Of a DNA stretch of 64,000 nucleotides, positions 55,816 through 64,000 are shown piece by piece. Below the pieces are notes generated by a model. The model made no database searches. It was given only the letters and a program-made list of their open reading frames with translations, and had not been told where the DNA came from. Positions within the stretch are counted from its first letter, which is position 1; every line of letters starts with the position of its first letter. The stretch lies in NCBI RefSeq assembly GCF_921293095.1, contig NC_060258.1, positions 1,860,001 through 1,924,000 of the forward strand, read 5' to 3'. Source of the DNA: Ischnura elegans. Taxonomy: Eukaryota; Arthropoda; Insecta; Odonata; Coenagrionidae. The translations under genes were made by a program, and so were the position numbers.

Positions 55816-58450
55816 ATTTCTCGCGTTTGCTCGCTAGGGGGCTCCGCCCCCTTAGAACCCCCGGATCCGGCTTCGCCGTCTAATTTTGTCGGTGTTTGAA
55901 GAATTATTTTCAGGAATAATCCGACCGCAAATGATGAACGAAAACGAAATCTCGGCTACGCCACGGTCGGCTTGGTAACGGCCTCGTACTTAATCAAATC
56001 TCAGTCCACTAACTCCAAAGCACCCCTTTTCGGTCCAGGGGGAATGTAAGCACCCGCTGGAGCCGCCTTCGTAAGGACTCGGTCGGCCGAAAGTACTAGA
56101 TATATTGTGTGAATCTTTTATGAATCGAAATTTATGTGATTTTTGGCATTGTTTTACTTTTATCTCTGCAACATAGGGAAATTAAAACAATCTGTTGCCA
56201 ACACCCGGTTGAAGATATTGACACTATATATGTTAATCATTTTCATTATTCAACCCACGAAACTACGTAAAGGGCAATGGAACATATTATATTTTTCCAT
56301 AAAATATATTCACAGACGGATTTTCTGCCGACTTCGCAGAAACATCACTTGGAAGCCCCTTCCCAAAATTACCGGGTTCGGGAAGGTGAGGGGGAGGAAA
56401 ACAAACACTCTTCTAAGGTACGGTCTGCGTCGCCGGCATATTATTCGGAACGGCTTCGTCGTTCCTCGAAGCTCTGTGCACAAAGTCCTCGGGGCTGTCT
56501 TCGCCGTCCAGTGAGGAAGGAAAGCGCACACCGCACCCACCTTCTCCAGCTCATTCCTCGGAACGGTTTGCCGTCCCTCGTAGCTCAGGGAATAAAGTTC
56601 TAGGTGTCGGTTTCGGCGGCCGTTGGGTAAGGGTAGCAACCGCTTTGTCCGTCGTCGCCAGCGAACTCCTCGTAACGGCTTTGCCGTTCTTAGAGGCTCC
56701 GCTCCCAAATTCCCCGTGACCAGAGGGGAAGGGAGGCCCCCCCGCGGCTAAATTATCTTATTCCGAACAGTAATACATAATTTCATGCAAGTGAAAACTT
56801 CATGAGAAATCGGTCGTAAGATCAGCGTCAATTTTTAACTTAGAATCCCCCGGTTTGGCTTCGCTGTCTTAGTTTGTGGTTGTCGTAAAATTTCTAATCG
56901 AAAATTCTGACCCAAAAGTGATAGGGGCCGGCTTTGCCGGCCAGGGGGTAGAGAGTCTGCTCCACCACAGGCATCGTCGGCAAGGTCTTCAACACGTCAT
57001 CGCCCATCCTCCTACCGCTGTCCACAAAGTCCTGCGGGGCAATAGGGCTCGAACCCCTAGAAGCCACTTTGCGGCCAGCTTGGTCGGCCGACTCCCTGGA
57101 TTGCTTCGCCGTTCCCTGTCGCGGACGGTTGGAGGGAAGAGTCACTAACCGCGGCTACGCCGATCCTCGTTTCAGCGATAACATCGCCGCCCAGGGGCAA
57201 GGGAGTCCCCCGAATCTGCACTACTCAGAACTGTGGACTGCTTCGCCATTCCTCGTAGGGGGCACCACGCCGCCCGGAGATAAAGGAGTCTTATCGCCGC
57301 TGCCACGCTCATTCCTCGGGACGGTTTCGCAGTTCCTCGTTGAGAGGTGGCTTTGTCGCCCAAGGGGTTGAGTGCGCCCCCCGGGGGTACCCCGCTTAGT
57401 CCTCGTAACTGTTTCACCGTTATACGTTGTACGCCGTTATAAGGTTAGAAGCCCCCAGCGGATCCGTCGCGTGTTCTTCGGGATGGCTTCGCAGTTTCTT
57501 GTAAAGGGCGGCCCGCCCGAGGGTTACTGACGCCACCCGAACCTAGGCCAGTTAGTCCTCGATACGGCCGTCGCCGTCTAATTTTGTGGGTGTTCATAGA
57601 ATTTTTATACGAGTAATCTGACCGCAAAATGCCAGTACAGCGGGGAGGGAAGCAGACCCTTGGGTGCGTCACGACCGCCGTTGCCGGTTAACTCCTCGTA
57701 AGAGCTTTGCTGTTCCTCGAACGTCTGTCCACTAGGTCCTCGGGGGCTATAGGGCTCGACCCCACTTCGCGGCCAGCTTGGTCGGACACCTCCTCGAACT
57801 GCTTCGCCGTTCCCTGCGCGGTCGGTCGGTGGAAAGAGAGTCGCTACCCGCGATTGCGCCGCGCCTTCGCCGATCCTAGTTTCAGGGATAGCTTCGCCGC
57901 CAAGGGAGAACGGAGTCGCCTAGAGCTGCAATGCTCAGACCTTGGGCCGGCTTAGTCATTCCTTGTTGGGGGCGCCACGCGCCACGATTAAGGGAGTCCT
58001 ACCGCGGCTGCCGCTCTCATTCCTCGGAACGGCTTTGCCGTTCCTCGTTATGAGGTGGCTTCGCTGCCAAGGGAAGAGTATGCCCCCCCAGGGGTACTCC
58101 GCTCAGTCCTCGGAACGGCATCTAATTCGCCGTTCCTCGTTAGGGGCTGGCTTTGCCGCCTAGAGGGCAGTGGCAGTTCCAAACTGTTCCGAACTGAAAA
58201 GTAGGTGGAGGTAGCCACCACCGGCTGTGCCGCTTGTTTCTTGGTTTGGCTTCACCGTTTCTAGTAAATGGGGCTTCGCCGTCAAAGGGTTACTTACGCC
58301 CCCGCGCTGCGGCAGTTCATTGAAGGGCGGCGTCGCCGCCTCGGTGGTGAGGAGGCCCCTCGCTGCTGCTCCACTTTACCCCCATTACGGGTTTCTTCCT
58401 CCGAGGGGGGCTCCAGAGGGATGCAGGGGTTTTAATGTGTGTTATAAATG
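55816..58450. repeat. GC-rich block of GGCTTCGCCG hairpins in ~0.7-kb tandem units
   Basis: Begins near CGCTAGGGGGCTCCGCCCCC. Dozens of short hairpin words (GGCTTCGCCG, GGCTTTGCCG, AACGGCTTTGCCGTTCC, GGTGGCTTCGCTGCC) separated by CCTCG and GGGAGTC phrases. Larger periodicity: a GTCTAATTTTGTNGGTGTT...CCGCAAA phrase recurs at ~55878, ~56865 and ~57571, and 57005-57290 is collinear with 57722-57970 (offset ~717). Open frames on both strands here are GC by-products. Confidence 0.85.
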
Positions 58451-58489
58451 CGGTCAACAATAATCCACGCTGATTCTGTAGCGATGATT

Positions 58490-59090
58490 GGAAAGGGTAG
58501 GGAAATGCGGCGTAATGGCGGCCACAAGTACCCATAAAAGGAAACGTAATGGCAAATATTAATTTTTTGGGGAGGTTTCAAAAAAATACCGGGGGTTTCA
58601 TATTTGTGTTCAACCACTGGTCACAAATCGATCTCATAAATTCCGTGCCGATAGTCGTAGTATTCCGGATAAGTGGTGGAATTCTGACGATAAATACGGA
58701 ATTATGCGATCATTCAGAAGAATAATCTTTTTGGTAAGTTTCACGGGGTTATCGTGGGTTCTAATAACTCGAAGGTTTGAGGAAAACGGCCTGAATGGTG
58801 ACGAAAAGTGCCCGGAAAGGAGAACTTAATAACTTTTATTTTTCTGGGAGGTCCCAGAAGGTGATCGAGTGTTTTCAGGTTTAATTTTCCCGCATGGTTT
58901 ACGGTGGCCCGCTATTAGCAAATATTCCATATCTAGACCTGTGAGGGGACGGACAATGCGGCGTAATGTCGGCCAGAATGTCCCAAAAAGGAGAGTAAAT
59001 GTCACATTTTACATATTTAGGGGTTTCAGGGGGATGCCAGGGGTTTATATGGGTGTACTGCTAGCCGTCATCAGTCGTTCACTATGAGCA
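58490..59090. repeat. Degenerate ~150-300-bp repeats with GGGGTTTCAGGGGG words
   Basis: Three related segments: CGTAATGGCGGCCACAAGTA...GGGGAGGTTTC (58508), AATGGTGACGAAAAGTGCCC...GGGAGGTCCCAGAAGG (58794), and CGTAATGTCGGCCAGAATGT...GGGGTTTCAGGGGG (58969). A fourth relative is at 63760-63825 (GAGGGGGTCCCAAGGGGTTA). Confidence 0.65.
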
Positions 59091-59149
59091 CATATAAATG
59101 AAATATTCGTTATCCTAAACCTGAATTTAAGTCGCGGGGGTAGGGAGTT

Positions 59150-59359
59150 ATGAAATTTCCAGTAAAGAAGAGTAATTGGTTTCTTATTGACCTTCTTGGG
59201 CTCACGAGTTCCTGGAAGTTCCAAGGAGATATATTACTACCACGAATCCCTATTATTTCGACAGATATGCCAATTGAATACATACGGGTTCCATTTCTAA
59301 TTAGATTGGCATTCGCTGTGTCAATAAATAATACCAAAGTACGTCTGTTTGTGGCTTAG
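59150..59359 (+). pseudogene. Helitron/PIF1-type helicase C-terminal scrap
   Basis: The frame contains GDILLPRIPIISTDMPIEYI followed by RVPFLIRLAFAVSINNTKV. This is the pattern of the PIF1-like helicase end of Helitron Rep/helicase proteins (PRIP-I-D-P-F-x-R-x-Q-F-P-RLAFA-TINK-QGQ), with the terminal NK-QGQ motif altered. Only ~45 residues remain, with no Rep domain nearby. It lies right after the GC-rich repeat block, so that block might belong to the same element (inference). Confidence 0.6.
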
Positions 59360-60726
59360 ATATTCGAAAAAGATAACAGTGATCTCATATCACCATTCAC
59401 GTTCTATCCTAAAAATTTCAAAATGGTACGCTCAAAAACAAAAGAAAAAATGAGACCTATCGATATTATTTCATTTCGATATATCTTTATAAGGGACCAT
59501 TACTCATCAATATAATTTGCATGTACGTAAAGAATGTTGCTGTCTAAGCGAATTATTAAAAATTCTATCCCCGTAACTATGTAAATAAGTATGAAAAAGA
59601 CATGCATCGATTGCACACTCGGATCGCTAATAACTTCGCCTCTAATTATTCGATCCGCTTGATTTAACTTTTGCCTGATTAAAAATGTCAATTCGCGTTT
59701 TCGGAGTTCGGAGTTTCCCGAGTTCGGAGAACCCTAAACGGTTTTTTTTGAAGATTCCAAATTTTCACATGCCAAAGTCTCAAAGCCGAAATCCGAAAGT
59801 CTCCTCGACAAAGGAAAATCGAAAATCGTTTATTCCTCGGAATTAGTTCGACTTGTTAATATTCCAAAATAGCCGAAAAATTAAGCAAAAAATCTAGTAC
59901 CTTGCGTTTCAAGGAATTTGTCCTACAATTATTAGAAGTTGGTCAAAAAAAATTCAAAGATAGGCCCGTAAGAAAAGCATTGGAATTAAAAAAATGATAA
60001 AAAATAGTAAATATCAAAATATCGCAATGACAACCACATCAAAAAATCAAACAAAAAATCTACTTTGTGTCCATTGAATGTCATCCCCCTAGGGAAATAA
60101 AAAGTCCTCAATCGTTGCTATGCGTATAATACATGCAGTTATATTATTTTTTTTCGATGATTATTGTATTGCCCACACCGAAAAATCACACGTATCCAAT
60201 GAGTGTTGTCCATAAGCCAAGATTCAGAGGTCTCTTAGATATCATTATTTTGCGTTGCAACATCATGTCTACGAATAAGGGTTTCATTTTTATGGTCATT
60301 TGGCCAGTGGCGGTATGCCCATAAGGACTCTCGGACGCCGCTCCTCCGAAATATTTGAAAAAGTAAAAAAATAAATATATATTAATTTAAAACTATACAT
60401 CTGATTAATTAAAGTGTTTCTCCAGTCCCATACATCGAAAGTGTTGGAAAAAATACGAAAAGAAATAGCGCGAGAAGCTCGTGTTTGTAGCCGTGGGGCG
60501 CTGGCCAGAACGTCCCAATCCATCCCCATGCAGTTATATGGAGAGTGGTAGTGGTGGGGGCTGCTGGTGCTATGACGCGTCTAACGTTGTGTCTTACGGA
60601 AGTCTTGGGACGTCGTCCGAGATTGCGCAGAGCGACGAGTGAGTTGACATCGCTGCGCAGGCCGGCGGGCGTATAATCTGACGTCTACTTGGTGCTGCTA
60701 CAGAAAAGGGACCTACGGAATCAGAA
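59360..60726. other. No confident gene; GC-rich stretch at 60540-60720
   Basis: 59360-60300 is AT-rich without features. 60295-60345 reads GGCCAGTGGCGGTATGCCCA, another GTGGCG-type remnant. 60540-60720 is CpG-richer and could be a promoter/5' UTR for the exon-like start at 60727. Confidence 0.4.
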
Positions 60727-60775
60727 TGGTCACTGTACTGGGTGTAGTTGTACGATGTTTATTTTTAATTACTGG
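60727..60775 (+). CDS. Possible first coding exon with signal-peptide-like start
   Basis: An ATG after a CpG-rich stretch encodes MVTVLGVVVRCLFLITG and runs straight into a consensus donor GTAGGT. The composition fits a signal peptide. No downstream exon was identified in the window, so this is weak. Confidence 0.25.
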
Positions 60776-61787
60776 TAGGTATTGCTACAGTAAATAAATT
60801 ATCCCATTCTGCTTGCATTTTTTGGAGTTTGAATTCCGGAACACATAAAATCCAACCATTTAAAGGCCGTATTGACGAAGGAAAACTATTCTCGAGTATT
60901 TTCCACACTTCTGTTATGATTACGAATTTCTAGAACCCTGGGGAAACTAATATTATAATATTTAGGCCTTAACGATGCATTAATATCGTCCCGATGATTA
61001 GAAATGCGGTACCTATTTTTCAGATAAATTTATCAAAAGACCTGCAGTATTAGGAAAAATCAGTTATTATTCCCCACTGATTTAGAATTTAAGATATAGG
61101 TGCGTGCGTGATAGGGTGAAGGATTAAACATGATTTTAACCGTAAAACGTGACTTTATATAGAGTCATTCAATGAATGTCAAGAAGTGCCGTGTACATTT
61201 TTCATTCATGATTCCACAGTTCATATCAGTGCAGAGATCCTTACAGCTCCTATCTGTGGTTCAGAGTCGTCTTCTTTTACGGTCTAGAATTTATATTCTA
61301 TTATCTCATGGCAATGATTTCGAAGAGATGGTTATTCCAAATGCGACCCGTTGGCGTCCCGTGTGTTTACCACATATGAATCTTAGACTCAAGGAGATGG
61401 TCCGTGACGTCCTTTGTTTGCCTGAATGCCTTTTCTGACCTTAAATTCGTCCCTCAGCTGAATCAGCATTAGTGGACCAAGACTTCTATCTCCTTTGAGT
61501 CGTCCTTATAGTAACGGCAAGACTCTCGGAAATAACGGAGTGAAATGAGTTCAGACATCATTTTCGAGGAGTTAATTGTGTTTAATTGCCGATTAAGAAG
61601 TTTCTTAGTGCTGCGTGTATGTTCAAGAAGACAATTTTGAATTATTCAACAGTGCTCGTTTTCTTAGGGAAATATGGGGAAAAATGGTCCCAATTTTGTG
61701 TCCAGGCACCTTGTTCTCTTTGGTCCTATTTTTCGTCGGCCTATTTTGTGCCGTCCCTTGTTTATTTATAGACTAGTGCCCTTACCA
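60776..61787. other. No recognised gene
   Basis: The frames 61172-61438 and 61586-61771 lack recognisable motifs. Confidence 0.4.
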
Positions 61788-61901
61788 TGTGTTCAATCGG
61801 AAAGAAATCGTTGTCCGGCGCTGATTTCAACGAACGTGTAATTGATCGCTTTGCTGGACAAAAGGAGAGAAGAATGGACTTCTGCAATATAACGAAAGGC
61901 A
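61788..61901 (+). CDS. Possible coding exon of unknown gene
   Basis: An ATG frame MCSIGKKSLSGADFNERVID then RFAGQKERRMDFCNITKG followed by the strong donor GTGAGT (GGCAT|GTGAGT). Composition and donor suggest a genuine 5' coding exon with a + strand gene continuing beyond or within the window; no partner exon was found. The upstream in-frame stop supports this ATG. Confidence 0.3.
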
Positions 61902-61904
61902 TGT

Positions 61905-62575
61905 GAGTATTTCAGATTTTGTTAAAAATGTGTGATAAATGTTTTATGATTGATTTTAAAGCATACTGTATTCAAGAAGCAACGCGAACACCGCCATCTA
62001 TGTTTACATCTGCAATAGTAAAGCGCGCGCATTGTAGTAGTGTTTGTTACCTAGTGGAAGTCAGTGACACTCCCCTCCCTCCTCAGGTGTTGCAAGTGTC
62101 ATTGCTACCTAAATCATTTTAAATGTTGCATAGATTTGACAAATAACGCATTATGATTGCAAAACGAACAACAGAAGTGTATTGCAGGCATATCCATACG
62201 AAGAATGTGGGCGCTAAAACCTAAAGTTACGTATTTTCATTTGTATTTGCAATTTATCGCAGCAAATGTATTTTAATTCTTCAAGATTATTGATCAGTAT
62301 AATCGTGAGTCCGGACTAAGCCGATTCGTATGACCGAGAGTCTACTGCATTTAGTATTTATTAATCAAGCTTCATTAGGAAAACTAGGTATTTTTGTTAA
62401 AAAAACGGAACATATGGCATCACAAAATTTAACTCCTAGATTGCCGTAAAATATTAATGAAATACATGAAATATTAAAAATTATTACCCCCCCCCGGTGG
62501 AGTGCGCCCCCCTAGCATTTGACTCACGAGCCGCCACTTCATATGGCATTATCACTCCATCATAGCTTTAGCCAG
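61905..62575. other. No gene; C-tract remnant at 62483-62535
   Basis: 62483-62535 reverse complement reads TGGCGGCTCGTGAGTCAAAT then GGGGGGCGCACTCC and a G-tract, another dispersed-repeat signature. Confidence 0.45.
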
Positions 62576-62784
62576 GTGTCCCGCCGTAGTGCCGCCTGAC
62601 CCCGTCGGGGTTTGTGGTGGGCGGACTGCACGCTGCCCCCCAGTGCTAACTCCTGTCTCCTTTTGAGGGAGTGGAGGGATTGGATGGATTGTAAAATTCT
62701 ATTGTATATGTATTCTATGTATTCTTCTCTTCCTTCATGTATACATTTGTTCCCTGTTAAATGAACGTTCGTAAGAAATTGACA
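62576..62784 (+). repeat. Probable 5' LTR of a Gypsy-type retrotransposon
   Basis: Sequence beginning TGTCCCGCCGTAG and ending AAGAAATTGACA directly before a primer-binding site. TG...CA ends and ~209 bp length are plausible, but the left border is a guess because no second LTR is in the window. Confidence 0.5.
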
Positions 62785-62799
62785 TGGCGCAGTCGGTAG
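62785..62799 (+). other. Retrotransposon primer-binding site
   Basis: TGGCGCAGTCGGTAG immediately after the LTR, the form used by 17.6/297-type Gypsy elements (tRNA-Ser primer, from memory). Confidence 0.7.
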
Positions 62800-62897
62800 T
62801 GCTCGATCAAGGCCATGTGCTCGATAGTAGGTACTCATCACATCGTAGTCAGACGACGCGACGTGTTGAAAGTAAAGTGTAAGAGAAAGTTTCGAGG

Positions 62898-62982
62898 ATG
62901 CAGCAAGCAGGGCCTTCTAATCCGTTAGTCTTAACGGGCAAGGTGAATGATGATTTCTAGAAGTTTAAACAGAACTTGGGCT
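62898..62982 (+). pseudogene. Degraded start of a Gypsy gag
   Basis: ATG followed by QQAGPSNPLVLTGKVNDDF, then an in-frame stop at 62958-62960, then KFKQNLG. The P-x-L-x-L-x-G-x...KFKQ pattern is typical of insect Gypsy Gag starts. Unrelated sequence begins after ~62982, so the element is truncated and dead. Confidence 0.6.
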
Positions 62983-64000
62983 GCTATTCTGGAAAAGCGT
63001 TAAATAGCATATGCTATTCCGCGGGTCATTATTGCAACGACCCCGTATTCTGAATGAAGAGGAGTTATAATTTTGTTCGGAATAGCATCTGGCTATTTAT
63101 TACCCGAGCTATTTCGAAGTTCCGCCTCTTCCCGTACGAAAAACTTTCTGAACTGTTTTCGCAGCCGATGAGGGAGTAAATATTTTTTACATTTTCTGTA
63201 TTTAACGGAATATTGACTTACAACTATAAATAATTGCTAAATTTATTATAAAAAATTATATTAAAATCTCGCTGCGCTGCGCGCGCGTGGGGCTACTCCC
63301 CCTAAAACCCCCTCATTCTTCTGGTCTTATAGGAAGCTGCGTGAAATTTCGAGGGGTTTTCCTGCATACAATTTGTTTGCCTTCCCACAATAAAAATTCC
63401 AGCTCTCTAGCTACACGGGAACAATGAATTTTCCCCTATTACTCACATATAGATAACAAATTCTGTGTTCTCCACATAGCGGTGCGTAGGCGCTGTAATA
63501 AGGCATTATTCACGCGAATTTCGTGGCCGTACCTTATGGTGAAGTGGTTTTAAAAAATCGCGTTTAGGTGTCCATGAGCAAGGAGTAGCATTTTGCCTCT
63601 ACTATTTTGTTAAGAAATGTACATTTAAATATTTGAAGTTTTATTACTGGTATGTGCATGGATAATTGAACATGACGGGTAAATATAGCCGACACAATTC
63701 CCATTCCGAATCAATAAAAACGATACAACTGGGATGAATGGTACACGAAATATACGACTTATTAGGTAATTTTTATTTTCTGAGGGGGTCCCAAGGGGTT
63801 ATCGGGGGATTTCATGTGTTTGTCGAGTAAAACGTGGCATCATTTACCATCAGTTTACCGGCTCTTTGGCTGTAGTGCAAGCAAGGTTTTTCGACGGTGT
63901 CACCCGTTTAAATTTAATGTTCTGCGTTCTTCTTTTAGCGGCTCGTAGGGGCACAAGAAAGGCATCACTCACCGGAATTTAGTGTATCTACGTCGTCGGG
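62983..64000. other. No gene; old repeats
   Basis: 63262-63315 (CTCGCTGCGCTGCGCGCGCG, GGGGCTACTCCCCCTAAAACC) resembles the border of the GC-rich block at ~55820, and 63760-63825 resembles 58560-59050, so the same repeat family is present here in a short form. GCTATTC/GAATAGC words occur in inverted arrangement at 62984-63095. Confidence 0.5.

Noticed and set aside
56143-58463. Overlapping ORFs on both strands in the GC-rich block
   Set aside because: All are by-products of GC-rich hairpin repeats, with Arg/Gly/Ser/Pro-rich translations in every frame.
62560-62841. 93-residue - strand ORF over the LTR
   Set aside because: It is antisense to a probable LTR and primer-binding site and has no family resemblance.

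Overview
The window is arthropod-like, most likely insect, nuclear DNA. It is AT-rich, its genes have introns with GT-AG borders and polyadenylation signals, and it is dominated by nested transposable elements and a ~142-bp satellite. I see no rRNA, no confident tRNA, no CRISPR array and no prokaryotic gene organisation. The species assignment is inference only.

Left half (about 0.9-24 kb): one array of ~142-bp satellite monomers, all on the + strand, runs from ~860 to ~24010 but is split by nested insertions. TE1 (3702-6940) has TIRs beginning CCCTGGCGAAAAA, a TA target duplication and the remains of a DUF4806-like gene. Element E (7520-21979) has GTGCATCCAGGGGG termini and TGAGCG-rich ends. 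Inside E sits TE2 (7755-20377), a 12.6-kb CACTA-type DNA transposon with a TA target duplication and CAGGGT termini. TE2 carries two divergent multi-exon genes. One is a phase-consistent three-exon Tnp2-like transposase of 853 residues on the - strand. The other is a six-exon BEN-domain gene on the + strand, broken by one base in a G6 run. TE2's own introns hold a LINE fragment and a fold-back element. TE2 is the most interesting object in the window.

Centre (24-38 kb): mostly old repeats, including a diverged ~4.2-kb direct duplication and a 1.05-kb TIR element (32508-33559). From 34537 to 38085 lies an inverted copy of the left array plus the left part of E. This copy lacks both TE1 and TE2, so it shows their empty target sites and orders the events: array, then E, then inverted duplication, then TE1 and TE2.

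Right half (38-64 kb): a three-element nest at 41175-44632, in which two TAA-flanked elements abut on the same TAA and a hAT-like element with an 8-bp duplication sits on the junction. There is also a piggyBac-like MITE, a 5'-truncated LINE with a 12-bp duplication, LTR-retrotransposon scraps, a Helitron-helicase scrap and a GC-rich block (55.8-58.45 kb) built of GGCTTCGCCG-type hairpins in ~0.7-kb tandem units. A few short exon-like ORFs (39.5, 52.0, 55.1, 60.7 and 61.8 kb) may belong to host genes; none is assigned a function with confidence.
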